Shown: piece by piece, positions 7,810-16,370 of the stretch
Layout of the letters: each line of letters begins with the position of its first letter
How positions within the stretch are numbered: the stretch's first letter is position 1
Translations under genes and position numbers: made by a program
The notes under the pieces: generated by a model
What the model was told of the DNA's origin: nothing
What the model saw: the letters and a program-made list of their open reading frames with translations, nothing else
The model's database searches: none
NCBI RefSeq assembly: GCF_038404745.2
Contig: NZ_JAYKTT020000049.1
Coordinates: 1-64,000, forward strand
Reading direction: 5' to 3'
From: Chlorogloeopsis sp038404745
GTDB taxonomy: Bacteria; Cyanobacteriota; Cyanobacteriia; Cyanobacteriales; Nostocaceae
DNA length: 64,000 nt

Positions 7810-9426
7810 CTAATTAGTGCGGAACCTAGAAGTGCGAAGACCTTTCTTAGACACCTGCACAGGACTGGAAGCTGGTCGCGCAATCTTTGACCAAGACTGC
7901 ATCCGTTCAACAGCAGCAGCATCTTGAATCGCTAAAGGGGTAATGTTTTGCTGACAATTTTCCAAATCAGCCAGTGTGACCTGCTGAGGTCTTCCCTCAT
8001 CGAAAGCCAGTAGAGCTGCTTCTGATGCCAGGGTTTCTAACTCAGCACCACTAAATTTGTCGGTGCCAGCAGCGATCGCCTCTAAATATTCCTGTGGAAC
8101 TTCTATACCAAACCGTTCCAAATGAATCTTGAGAATCTGGCAGCGTTCCAACTCAGTAGGCAGGTCAATGAAGAAATTCTCGTCAAACCGCCCTTTCCTT
8201 TTGAACTCAATAGGCAGCGCTGTTGGATCATTACAAGTTGCCACCACAAACACCCCCGCCGTACATTCAGACATGAAAGTGAGGATATTTCCCAGAATCC
8301 TTTGTGAGACTCCAGAGGTATCGCCATTAGCTGAAAGTGCTTTCTCGACCTCATCAATCCACAAAATACAGGGTGCAATAGCTTCAGCAGTCTTGAGTGC
8401 GCGGCGGACATTGCCCTCAGATTCTCCAACCAGGCTACCAAGCATCGAGGCAATGTCTAATTGCAGCAGTGGAAGGTTGAGTATGGTTGCAATGTTTTTC
8501 GCCACTATCGATTTACCTGTCCCTGGTGGCCCTGCTAGTAGCACCCCTTTAGGTTGGGGTAGATTTAGCGATCGCGCTTCTTGGGAAAATAACCGGCTGC
8601 GGCGTTGCAACCAATCCCGCAATAAATCCAAACCACCAAAGGGTATAGTCGCCGGTTTACCTAATTCGATACCCATCTGAGCCAATAGGCGGGTTTTGTA
8701 TTCGACAACCAAAGGGATGACCGTAGTATCAATTACTATACCTTTAGAAGTTAATCGCTCCTTAACAGTGAGCCGGAGAAAGTCGCTAATTTCCTCCAAG
8801 GTTAGCCCTAATGCTGCTCTTGCGAAGGTTTCTTTATCTTCAGTGGTGAGAGATACGGTAAAAGTTACCTCTTGCTCACTGGCAGATTCTTGCAAGTACA
8901 GCAAATATGATTCTAAGTGTTCTTGAATTTGCTCAATGCTGGGCAAAGGAACTTCACAGCAAGGAATTAGTCTCAGCAAGGATTCGTGCAGTTGAATGTT
9001 TTGACCTAAAAACACAATTCGCTTTTCAGTCGGTTTGAGGCGATGGTACAAGTTTTTTACTCTGGTGAGGACTTCCCAACTCAATTGCAGAGAGTTTTTA
9101 CCGACAAAAGGGTGAACATCTCCCAGGATAAAAACCCCATTACCGCCGAAATTGTTGATGTACTCGAACACATATATTAAAGGGTCTATGTTAGGAGGCT
9201 TTTTATAAGTTTCGACTGATTTGAACACCAGTCCACCGTCGTCAGCAATCAGACATTGCTCCAAGCCGGAAACTCCCAAATTCCAGAAGTACACAGGACT
9301 GTTAAGTTTGTCCATCACTTCAGTAGTTAACCACTGAATGATAGTGGCTTCTTCGGGGGACAGAACTTCTAAAGCCACGATGGGTATTTGAGAATCAATG
9401 GTGGTAATCAAGTTTGATAGTTTCAT
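7810..9426 (-). CDS. Ycf46-like AAA ATPase
   Basis: A 538-residue AAA ATPase. The N-terminal 200 or so residues resemble Ycf46 (VFILGDVHPFV, then LKPTEKRIVFLGQNIQL). The C-terminal AAA domain has Walker A GPPGTGKS at residues 299-306, Walker B CILWIDEVEKAL, and a second region of homology with GRFDENFFIDLP. Ycf46 in cyanobacteria and plastids has been linked to carbon-uptake regulation, but this plasmid copy sits with DUF2997 and DUF1257 and so may be a remodelling ATPase for that set. Its start overlaps the preceding small gene (ATGA). The C-terminus ends in a basic tail. Confidence 0.85.
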   Translation of the reverse strand: MKLSNLITTIDSQIPIVALEVLSPEEATIIQWLTTEVMDKLNSPVYFWNLGVSGLEQCLIADDGGLVFKSVETYKKPPNIDPLIYVFEYINNFGGNGVFILGDVHPFVGKNSLQLSWEVLTRVKNLYHRLKPTEKRIVFLGQNIQLHESLLRLIPCCEVPLPSIEQIQEHLESYLLYLQESASEQEVTFTVSLTTEDKETFARAALGLTLEEISDFLRLTVKERLTSKGIVIDTTVIPLVVEYKTRLLAQMGIELGKPATIPFGGLDLLRDWLQRRSRLFSQEARSLNLPQPKGVLLAGPPGTGKSIVAKNIATILNLPLLQLDIASMLGSLVGESEGNVRRALKTAEAIAPCILWIDEVEKALSANGDTSGVSQRILGNILTFMSECTAGVFVVATCNDPTALPIEFKRKGRFDENFFIDLPTELERCQILKIHLERFGIEVPQEYLEAIAAGTDKFSGAELETLASEAALLAFDEGRPQQVTLADLENCQQNITPLAIQDAAAVERMQSWSKIARPASSPVQVSKKGLRTSRFRTN

Positions 9427-9680
9427 TGTTGCGAATTTTGATCGGGTACGGGAGAAAGTTTTTCGTGAGTGGTAACAAGATGCACGACTACTTCGTAAAC
9501 TTCGGCATCGCCGTTAAACACTTCAGCAACTCCAGAAGAATTTGGATGAGCAATGGCGGAAATTAGGGCATTAACTAAAGCGCACAGTCCCTCCGCATTT
9601 CCTTTGATAATTACTGGTTCCCGCGCTCCTTTTGAGGGGTAAATATGGAGCATCGGATAATCTTCAGGTAGTTCGCTCAT
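9423..9680 (-). CDS. Small uncharacterised protein coupled to the AAA ATPase
   Basis: An 85-residue protein with the pattern IIKGNAEGLCALVNALISAI, then EVYEVVVHLV. The alternation of strands and one long helix resembles small Imm32-type folds, but I do not claim that family. The ATGA overlap with the Ycf46-like gene implies co-translation and perhaps a complex. It lies about 240 bases downstream of the DUF2997 gene, with a repeat-containing gap between. Confidence 0.65.
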   Translation of the reverse strand: MSELPEDYPMLHIYPSKGAREPVIIKGNAEGLCALVNALISAIAHPNSSGVAEVFNGDAEVYEVVVHLVTTHEKLSPVPDQNSQQ

Positions 9681-9810
9681 AGAAAAATTGTGCGGGGGAA
9701 TTTTCCTCGTTCCCCCATCGAATGTTTATAGGTGGAATGACACGAAAACAAGGAAGAATTATTAAAGTCCCCTATCTTCTTTGTCTTTCCACTTTCCCTT
9801 GTCATCATTT

Positions 9811-9866
9811 ATTGGCGTTGCATAAATGCGGGATTATTTATCTCACGCAGAGACGCAGAGAGAATA
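9811..9866. repeat. Dispersed intergenic repeats
   Basis: Bases 9813-9833 (GGCGTTGCATAAATGCGGG and two more) recur as the reverse complement at 26664-26684. Next to it is a CTCACGCAGAGACGCAGAG run, which I recall as common in Nostoc intergenic DNA. No gene is visible in 9681-9921. Confidence 0.55.
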
Positions 9867-9921
9867 GGGAGTTTTAAATTTCAATACGTAAAATTTCATC
9901 CCATAATTCAGCAATGCCCAT

Positions 9922-10128
9922 TTATTGGTACAACTGTTGTTGATGAGTAATCGTGCTACGAAGCTGTTGTTGAGATTCTGGTTTGTAAGTGCGATCGCCC
10001 TGTACCACACCCAAAGCTTCCTCAAAGGGTTGGGTTGCTTCTAGACATGACAAACCCTCAAATCCCTCGGCTTCTATTTTCACTTCGCCTGTAACAGTGT
10101 CAAAATGTATCAATATTGCCCGTTCCAT
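9922..10128 (-). CDS. DUF2997 family protein
   Basis: A 68-residue protein matching DUF2997: a beta-strand start (AILIHFDTVTGEVKIEAEGF) followed by GLSCLEATQPFEEALG and a Tyr-Lys-Pro (YKPE) stretch. The function is unknown. It begins three bases after the stop of the DUF1257 gene, the arrangement in which these two families usually occur, and the Ycf46-like AAA gene follows. The C-terminal Q-rich tail is longer than usual. Confidence 0.82.
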   Translation of the reverse strand: MERAILIHFDTVTGEVKIEAEGFEGLSCLEATQPFEEALGVVQGDRTYKPESQQQLRSTITHQQQLYQ

Positions 10129-10131
10129 AAG

Positions 10132-10578
10132 TTACCTCCGTACTTGTTGAGTTTGCTGATGTGTTGAAAATGCAAGACGCAGGGTATGTACCTGACCGTT
10201 GGTTTCTTCTGTAATGCTGCATTCTCCCAGATGTTCTTGTAACTGGGCTGCTTTAGCGCGAACCATGTTCTTACCGTAGGCTTCCATGAGGGTGTGAGAA
10301 AAGAAGTTTTCTCCTAGTCGAGGTACAGTTTCATAGGCATCATGAATGAGTTGATACACTCCTGCCTCTCGATCCCACTTAAACCCGATATCTGCGCGGA
10401 CACTTAAACTACGACCAGGGACAACAATCTCAGCACTTTTCCCTTGGGAGTCGCTGTAATAACCTCTCAGCGATTGTGGTTTTTCATAAACTTGGACGGT
10501 AAGCTGCAAATTTTGTAGAGCTTGTACTAAGCATTCACGGTTAGTTAGTTTTGTAGTGACAGTTGAAAAGTGTGACAT
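10132..10578 (-). CDS. DUF1257 (Ycf35-like) protein
   Basis: A 148-residue protein beginning MSHFSTVTTKLTNRECLVQA, with the internal GFKWDREAGVYQLIHDAYE characteristic of DUF1257/Ycf35, a conserved plastid and cyanobacterial protein of unknown function. A good AGGTAGG site precedes the ATG. It is probably the first gene of a unit continuing into DUF2997, the small 85-residue protein and the Ycf46-like AAA ATPase. Confidence 0.85.
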   Translation of the reverse strand: MSHFSTVTTKLTNRECLVQALQNLQLTVQVYEKPQSLRGYYSDSQGKSAEIVVPGRSLSVRADIGFKWDREAGVYQLIHDAYETVPRLGENFFSHTLMEAYGKNMVRAKAAQLQEHLGECSITEETNGQVHTLRLAFSTHQQTQQVRR

Positions 10579-10699
10579 TTCCTACCTCTAAATACTGTGG
10601 ATTGGTAAATTAATGGGAACAGTGGTGATAGACAAGGAAGCAAAAAGTTCCTACCTATCACTTCCCCTCTTAGTTCCGTAGCAAGCTTGGGAAGTGTGG

Positions 10700-10905
10700 G
10701 CGTATTATTTTGCTCTACAACGCCACTTGACGCCAGTCGCCTCAAGTCGGGAAACCCGCCCACAGCGCTGGCTCCTTTATGCCGAGAAACCCGTCCACCC
10801 TTCGGGTTCAGCAGTCCCCCAGACGCTCGAGGACTCGCTAACGCTGCGCTATCGACGGGAACCGCCAAGATGGGGGCTGCTTCACCGCAATGGCTCCCCC
10901 ACACC
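10700..10905. repeat. Block of GC-rich Nostoc repeats
   Basis: About 200 bases of concatenated GC-rich repeat modules (CGGGAAACCCGCCCAC, CCCTTCGGGTTCAGCAG, CGACGGGAACCGCC) between the DUF1257 gene and the helical-protein gene. Open frames on both strands here are low-complexity by-products of the repeats, and no ribosome-binding site or family supports them. Confidence 0.75.
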
Positions 10906-10951
10906 TCGTTTTCGATCAAGGACGATACAGACACATTCTTGATTGTTTTTT

Positions 10952-12028
10952 CTAGCGAAGTTTGAGAGACATCGCTGTGGCTCTGGTTAAACCCATGCCC
11001 TCATCACTTGCTAATCGTTGGAGATGGCGTTGTTCATCCAGAAGCTTGAAGCAAATTTCATCCATTTTTTCCTGTAACTGAGAACGCCCTTGTGAATCCA
11101 GCTTTTTGGCATCCACAGAAACGTTTTCGAGAATATTCTCTAGATGAGTCATCATTTGTCCAAGACTGCTACCGGCTTCAAAGCTGGCGTTAGCCAAAAG
11201 CATTTGGACTTTCTTGAAATGACGTTCCATCTTTCTCTTGAAGTTGACTGGCTTGCGTCCTGGTTCCCAATTGCTCAAATCTTCGAGCAACTGGGCTGCT
11301 AGTTGTTCACCGAGAGCGATCGCTGATTCCCTCAGTGTTTGTTCTAAATTTCTGTCATACTGTTCGATAAATCGAGTTATTTGCCCTAAGCATTCAGCTT
11401 GTTTCTCTGACAATTGTTCACTGATGGCGGGAATAATGACAGGACGACCAATTACTACTTGTAAATAGTCCTCTAGTTCCTCTAAACAGGGAAAAGCTTT
11501 GGCTAAGTTCTGCTTAACTTCTTGTTGTTGTTCTACAGATAATTGCCAAGCATTGAGTGAAAGAAATTTGTCAATACGTTCTTGATAGTCTGTGTACCCC
11601 TTTTCATACTCTTCTTTAAGTTGAGTGCGTAAAACAGGTGCAATATTATCTCGAATTCCGATTAGTTGATTCCAGACCAAGGGCGCTAAGTCTATAGGAC
11701 AAATCCAATCACCATTGTCATAATTCATCCATTCTTGGACTGAAGCAATTTCTTGCCTTAGTTGGTTTGCTGCTTCGTCCAAAGCTTTGAAAACTTTGAT
11801 GCCCTTTAAACCAACTTCTGAGGTTGTAACCTTCACTAAGTCAGATTCTTGTTCATCTTGAGAATATTTGAGAACATCTGTCCATTTTGGAGCATTACTT
11901 TTGGTTGTCTTCTTTAACTGAATCTTGAAACGGATGCGAGTTTTATTCAAATTAGAGATGTTATATCTTTCAACAACAGCATCTTTTAGAAATGTTTCGC
12001 TTGAATTGCTAATCACTGCTGGTACCAC
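10952..12028 (-). CDS. Helical protein related to the RavA/ViaA-operon helical protein
   Basis: A 358-residue, largely alpha-helical, charged protein with coiled-coil character. Residues 179-202 (FPCLEELEDYLQVVIGRP, then VIIPAI) align with residues 188-211 of the 474-residue protein encoded at 17630-19054 (YPTQEDVEQCLQVVVEGP, then IKIPSL), so the two share a domain. The organisation is somewhat like DUF3150 proteins found beside MoxR and vWA genes on mobile elements, but I hold that link lightly. A GTG serves as start; no ATG is available nearby. It is separated from the RavA/ViaA-like genes by the integrase cassette. Confidence 0.7.
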   Translation of the reverse strand: MVPAVISNSSETFLKDAVVERYNISNLNKTRIRFKIQLKKTTKSNAPKWTDVLKYSQDEQESDLVKVTTSEVGLKGIKVFKALDEAANQLRQEIASVQEWMNYDNGDWICPIDLAPLVWNQLIGIRDNIAPVLRTQLKEEYEKGYTDYQERIDKFLSLNAWQLSVEQQQEVKQNLAKAFPCLEELEDYLQVVIGRPVIIPAISEQLSEKQAECLGQITRFIEQYDRNLEQTLRESAIALGEQLAAQLLEDLSNWEPGRKPVNFKRKMERHFKKVQMLLANASFEAGSSLGQMMTHLENILENVSVDAKKLDSQGRSQLQEKMDEICFKLLDEQRHLQRLASDEGMGLTRATAMSLKLR

Positions 12029-12334
12029 ATTTACTAGGAATGATAATGTTTTCCCCTTCAGTAAAATAAAGCGAAAGCTTTACCTTATAGCCACTAAATT
12101 TGGCTATGATTTTTGTGATTTCAACCATAACCTTGCCACAAGTGCGTTGCAGTTTCGCTAAAGAAATCTCATCTTTGATATCTACAAGATATTGGGCGAT
12201 CGCCTACGGCGGGCGCTTTGCACCATCGCAGTTTGCCACTTTTGGACATCTTCATCAGGATTGTTGCGATTGGCTTTGCCAGTGCCCCTTGGGCAATCGC
12301 ACAAGAGCGATAAATGGAATGTGGAAGATTGATT
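12029..12334. other. Intergenic region with a repeat, at the edge of the integrase cassette
   Basis: No convincing gene. A HIP1-containing GC-rich repeat lies at about 12196-12225 (GGCGATCGCCTACGG, then CGGGCGC), followed by pieces of similar composition up to 12310. Base composition rises from here on into the integrase gene, so one border of the cassette probably lies here. I could not see flanking direct repeats or an attachment site. Confidence 0.45.
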
Positions 12335-13336
12335 TCAGTGACCTGCCCCAGACGAAGGGTTGTGCTTGCGACGCTTAGTTTCATAAAATGCTGCTTCCGC
12401 CGCTTTTTGATCCGCTGCCTTCGTGTAGCGACGAAAGCTCTGCACAGACTTGTGCCGCGTCAAAGTCATCACATGATACGGGTTCATGCCATCAAGTACT
12501 AAATTCGTCGCGTAGGTATGCCGGAACTGATGGGCATGGAATGGAATGCCCGTCTGCTGTCTCAACTGTGTGACGAGTTTATCGATCGTGTCATAGCCAA
12601 TTCGCGCTCCCGCATTGCGCCGTGAATGCGACACAAACAGCGGACGCTCCGGCTGCAACACTTCTCCTTGACCCTTGCGCCAAGCTAAGTAAGCCTCAAT
12701 CTTTCGCTGCCCATCCTCATCCAATGGCACCACGCCTTTACTGTCCGCTTTATCCTGATGCACATGGAGCCGGACTCCATCAAAATCCTCAATGTTCAGC
12801 AGCGTTGCCGCTTCTGCTCGAATGCCGTGTTGCAGCACCGCGATCAGCGCTAAATTGCGCTCCCTCAACCGCGTTTCGGCAGCGGCAGCTAAAATTCGCT
12901 CCACCTGCTCATCGCTTAAATTCCCAGCTTCCGGTTCCACCAAATTGGGCAACTGCACTTCGAGGGTTGGGTCGCGATCGACATAGCCACAACGCCATAG
13001 CCAGCCATAAAACGCCTTAAGTGTCCCCAGAATGCGCCTGACGGTTGCATTCGACAACACTTGTTTTCCGTCTTCAACTCGTAACAAATGCGCTTTGAAC
13101 TGTGCCACCTGGTGCGGTGTCACAGTTGCCCACGCTCGATCAATCCAGCGCAAAAAATGCTGCAAATCCTGGCGATAAGCTTTTTGGGTTTTGGGAGAGA
13201 GCGATCGTGCCTGCAAATACTCCTCAACTCTTACCATTCGCATTTCGGTTGGCTGGGTTGGCTTTTGGAGTTCGATTGAATCGTTGCGATCAATTTGAAT
13301 CAGGACGGGCGTGGGAACGCTTTTGCGGGGAAGCAT
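12335..13336 (-). CDS. Tyrosine recombinase (XerD/phage-integrase type)
   Basis: A 333-residue site-specific recombinase. The N-terminal SAM-like core-binding domain has SLSPKTQKAYRQDLQHFLRW. The catalytic domain shows the Arg in HGIRAEAATLL, the HxxR box in HAHQFRHTYATNL, the second His in TRHKSVQSF, and the nucleophile Tyr in RRYT. It is more GC-rich than its neighbours and stands divergent from two small genes on the other strand, which together look like an inserted cassette lying between the related helical-protein genes. Its function is likely integration or resolution of this cassette or of a plasmid multimer. Confidence 0.88.
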   Translation of the reverse strand: MLPRKSVPTPVLIQIDRNDSIELQKPTQPTEMRMVRVEEYLQARSLSPKTQKAYRQDLQHFLRWIDRAWATVTPHQVAQFKAHLLRVEDGKQVLSNATVRRILGTLKAFYGWLWRCGYVDRDPTLEVQLPNLVEPEAGNLSDEQVERILAAAAETRLRERNLALIAVLQHGIRAEAATLLNIEDFDGVRLHVHQDKADSKGVVPLDEDGQRKIEAYLAWRKGQGEVLQPERPLFVSHSRRNAGARIGYDTIDKLVTQLRQQTGIPFHAHQFRHTYATNLVLDGMNPYHVMTLTRHKSVQSFRRYTKAADQKAAEAAFYETKRRKHNPSSGAGH

Positions 13337-13544
13337 AGTACATTTGTTCTGAGCAGGATATTCGAGATAACTAATCTTCTCTCGAATAAGACGAGTCTAA
13401 GACAAAATAGGCAATTGTGGTAGAATCGACGAAAGCAAAATTAAAAACGCCTGCTATTTCGTTGCAGTTTTTTGAGGAGAGGATGCAGGATAAAAATTGC
13501 AATTTACTTCAGATTCTGGCTTTGTCCTGATGATTTAAAATCCT

Positions 13545-14084
13545 ATGGCTCAATCGTCATCCCGTTCCGTATCGAGACGTTCAATCCCCCTCAAATGTCA
13601 AAAGTGCGCCATGCTCGATGCCGCTCAAGCACAAGTCTTGCATGGAGCTGAGGGCGATAATTGCTGGAATCCGAAGGTGTGCTACAGCCGTCGCTCGTAT
13701 GCTCGTCATCGCGATCGGAAAAATCAACAGCGCAACCGCCAGCGCCAAGAAACAGTTGTTGAACTGCCATCGGTTGAGATCGAAGCGTTCACAGATTTGC
13801 ATTACGCGGTGTTAGTGGTGTACCGTCAAGCCAAAGCAGAATCGATCGTTCATGCTATTTCTGCACAGGTGTGGCAGGGGCAGACTCAGATTGGGATCGT
13901 GCAACCAATTCATTGCGTTGGCATGGTGCCTGGTCAAATCCATCAATATGTGAGAAAGCTGCTCGAACTGCTGGAGGGTAAATACGGTATTAAAAAATTT
14001 GCTGCTTTAGAACGGCTTGACCCTCAACTGTGTCCGATTCGTCCTTGCATCTATCATCTACAGGTGAGTCATGCAGCAGGTTGA
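13545..14084 (+). CDS. Cys-rich small protein of the integrase cassette
   Basis: A 179-residue protein. The basic N-terminus holds four cysteines in CQKC and NCWNPKVC, likely a zinc ribbon, followed by an Arg/Gln-rich stretch (RHRDRKNQQRNRQRQ) and then a C-terminal alpha/beta part. This suggests DNA or RNA binding. It is divergent from the integrase across a gap of about 200 bases and overlaps the next gene by 14 bases. Composition matches the integrase rather than the surroundings. I do not recognise a named family. Confidence 0.7.
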   Translation: MAQSSSRSVSRRSIPLKCQKCAMLDAAQAQVLHGAEGDNCWNPKVCYSRRSYARHRDRKNQQRNRQRQETVVELPSVEIEAFTDLHYAVLVVYRQAKAESIVHAISAQVWQGQTQIGIVQPIHCVGMVPGQIHQYVRKLLELLEGKYGIKKFAALERLDPQLCPIRPCIYHLQVSHAAG

Positions 14085-14745
14085 ATGGCTTGCCCTGACG
14101 GTGTGGGATGTTCTCAAGCAGGCTGCAACCGAACCCGAAGGTGCAGATTTGGCGTTACTGTGGCAAGAAGTTGAGGCAGCGATCGTGGATTTGGATTGTT
14201 CGAGTCAACTGAGCGTGGTAGGGGAAGCGATCGCACAAATTACCGATGTGTTTGAAGCGCGCTCGCAATTGACGTTCGAGGAGATCCAAGCAACAACGAG
14301 CCATGATGGTCCAGTTATGCCGGAAGATGCCTTTGATCGCTATGTGCGGCAAACAATGCAAATTGACTTTGAGCAGTACATCGAGCCGTTAATTAATTTA
14401 CCGCATAAAGCACCCCAATTCAGTGACGTTGACGATACACAATCAATTGTTGCTCCAGTTGATCGACACGCCTTAATCGATGCGTTGGCAAAGACAGAAC
14501 TCATTGACCCAGAAGTGGCATATCGACAAGCGATCGCCGCTTCGCACGAAGAGGATGTTTCCCAGTGGGGGGCAGCGATCGCAACGCGGTTGAATCAGTA
14601 CGATCAGGCGGTACCATTGCTAAAGCTACAGCAATCGTTGGGAATGCCGCTGGTGCATGTCTGGCTAGGGTTACTGCTGAATGGATTCGTACTCGAACAA
14701 CGCGGGGAATTTTATCAAACCAAGCATGTTTGGGTTTTGCGATAA
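14071..14745 (+). CDS. Uncharacterised protein of the integrase cassette
   Basis: A 224-residue acidic protein with no recognised domain. It starts inside the end of the Cys-rich gene (14-base overlap), so the two are co-expressed. Around residues 145-170 it has a helical repeat-like stretch (ALIDALAKTELIDPEVAYRQ). Being downstream of the zinc-ribbon-like gene and divergent from the recombinase, it may be an accessory factor of the cassette or its cargo. Confidence 0.65.
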   Translation: MQQVEWLALTVWDVLKQAATEPEGADLALLWQEVEAAIVDLDCSSQLSVVGEAIAQITDVFEARSQLTFEEIQATTSHDGPVMPEDAFDRYVRQTMQIDFEQYIEPLINLPHKAPQFSDVDDTQSIVAPVDRHALIDALAKTELIDPEVAYRQAIAASHEEDVSQWGAAIATRLNQYDQAVPLLKLQQSLGMPLVHVWLGLLLNGFVLEQRGEFYQTKHVWVLR

Positions 14746-14817
14746 TGTCAGACTAAAATCACTCGACACTCAGGCTGTTTTGGCTCTCTACATTCAGCCT
14801 CAAGAGCGATTTCTAAC

Positions 14818-16344
14818 TCAAATCAAAAATAATTCTTCAATTTGATAGTCAGCTTCAGGGCTTAAATCTCTAATTACCCAAATGCGATCGCTGAATTTTG
14901 TCAGATTTTTTTCATTATGCTTTCCAATTAGAATGGAGAAAATATTTGTTTCCAGGTGCTGTTTGTGAGCTTTAAGTTTTTCTAGAACGTCTTGGCGCAT
15001 ATCACATAGAGCATCTGTAATCAAAACAATATCTGCTTTGTGCAAGCTCTTGGTGTTGTCTAAGCATTTAATAGCTTCTGTCAAAGCTGGTTCCCAATTT
15101 GTACCCCCACCACTGTAAAAACTCAGCATCGAGTCCAGAAATTTCCGGTAATCATGATGTTTTGGTGGAAAATCATCTGTCTGCCGAACCCTAGTATCAA
15201 AATGGATGACACGGAAGTGGCGCTTATCCTTTTTCGCAATTTGCAAGAGAACTGCTGTTACTGCTTTGGCCCACGTATCAGGGAGTCCCGCCATTGAGCC
15301 AGAAGAATCCAGGCACACAATCAACGGCCCCTTAGACTTTTTCTCCTTGCCTACAATTTTGTACTGAAGTAGAGAATGCTCATAGTACCCTTTGGCGAAT
15401 AAAGGAAATAGTTCTGGTTGTGCGAGTTTTTGAAGTTCGCAAGGCAGGAGCCGGGATAAGTTATTTCCTAGTTCAATAGTGCTGAGTTCGCCAAAAGCAT
15501 TTTCTGTTTTAGTACGGCGCTTTTTATCTGCAATATCCTTCAAGGAGCCTGACAGCTTTGCAATCAGCTTGAGTTTTTCGTTGGTCGCAATTCTACTAGC
15601 AAGCTCCATCTTCTGGGCCGAGTCAACGGTCTGCTCTGTTCCCTCTTCTATGCCCCAGCTTAAACCCATCATTTCTAGCCATTGGGAGACTTGTGATAAT
15701 TTCTCCTCAGTTTCTGCTACAGCGGCTCTTATCGTTTGCCGGATTTCTGAGGAGTCCAAGCCTTGAGTATAATACTGGGCATCTTGCACCGCTGATTTAC
15801 CCAACAAACGTAGTGCTGCCACCACTTCATCTGTATCGTTCCCGACTGAGCCAATCAGGTCGTTGAGTTCTTTTTTCTCCTGTTTGTTGAGATTAGACAT
15901 CTGCTGGAGAATTTTTGCTGGAGAGGCGGAAGAATTTTTAAGTCGCTTGATGAAGTCTCTTAATTTTTGTGGGTCTTGTAACTTATACCCCGGTTGAGGC
16001 AATCGGTCTAACACTGTTTTGCAGAATTCCATTGTCGCTACTCCAGAGGCCAGTTGATTACCCTCGCACTGCCGTACCAAATCAAGAAATCCGATTATTT
16101 CTGAAAATTCATCATGGAGTTTTTCTGCCCAAGCACTCTCTGGAGGTGATGGGTCTAGTTTGTCCGGTGCAGGTTCGTAGTATAGCCGATGAAATATTTC
16201 AACTGTAAAACTCGCAAACCCTGGCAGCCGATGGCCCTTAGAAAACAATTCATCAGCATGAAAAGTAATCGCAAACTCCCTACAGAACAGCCGGGAGAGA
16301 CTGCTAACTTCATAAACAAACGGTGGAAACTCTTCGGGAATCAT
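14818..16344 (-). CDS. ViaA-like protein with C-terminal vWA domain
   Basis: A 508-residue protein. The C-terminal vWA domain has the metal-site motif DSSGS at residues 346-350 and further elements GGGTNWEPAL and ITDALCD. Upstream, LSRLLPCELQKLAQPELFPLF matches the ViaA pattern preceding its vWA domain. In E. coli ViaA partners the MoxR ATPase RavA and modulates it. Here the RavA-like gene lies just upstream on the same strand, 26 bases away, with a TTCTAATTAGAA palindrome in the gap. The long helical N-terminus fits the family. Function is inferred from the pair. Confidence 0.85.
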   Translation of the reverse strand: MIPEEFPPFVYEVSSLSRLFCREFAITFHADELFSKGHRLPGFASFTVEIFHRLYYEPAPDKLDPSPPESAWAEKLHDEFSEIIGFLDLVRQCEGNQLASGVATMEFCKTVLDRLPQPGYKLQDPQKLRDFIKRLKNSSASPAKILQQMSNLNKQEKKELNDLIGSVGNDTDEVVAALRLLGKSAVQDAQYYTQGLDSSEIRQTIRAAVAETEEKLSQVSQWLEMMGLSWGIEEGTEQTVDSAQKMELASRIATNEKLKLIAKLSGSLKDIADKKRRTKTENAFGELSTIELGNNLSRLLPCELQKLAQPELFPLFAKGYYEHSLLQYKIVGKEKKSKGPLIVCLDSSGSMAGLPDTWAKAVTAVLLQIAKKDKRHFRVIHFDTRVRQTDDFPPKHHDYRKFLDSMLSFYSGGGTNWEPALTEAIKCLDNTKSLHKADIVLITDALCDMRQDVLEKLKAHKQHLETNIFSILIGKHNEKNLTKFSDRIWVIRDLSPEADYQIEELFLI

Positions 16345-16352
16345 ATTTCATA

Positions 16353-16364
16353 TTCTAATTAGAA
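16353..16364. promoter_or_regulatory. TTCTAATTAGAA palindrome before the ViaA-like gene
   Basis: A perfect 12-base palindrome, eight bases from the start codon of the vWA gene. Near-identical palindromes precede the two upstream genes (17599-17610; 19056-19067 and 19081-19092). The repetition at each gene start in one operon argues for an operator or an RNA-level control element. Confidence 0.6.
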
Positions 16365-16370
16365 TCTCAA

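Noticed and set aside
8129..8680. A 183-codon frame opposite the Ycf46-like AAA gene
   Set aside because: It is antisense to a well-supported gene, and its serine/proline-rich product is typical of a shadow frame.
10545..10934. A 129-codon frame on the minus strand, and two overlapping frames on the plus strand
   Set aside because: All are produced by the repeat block at 10700-10905 and have repeat-derived, low-complexity products.
12622..13020. A 132-codon frame opposite the recombinase gene
   Set aside because: It overlaps the catalytic region of a clear recombinase on the other strand.
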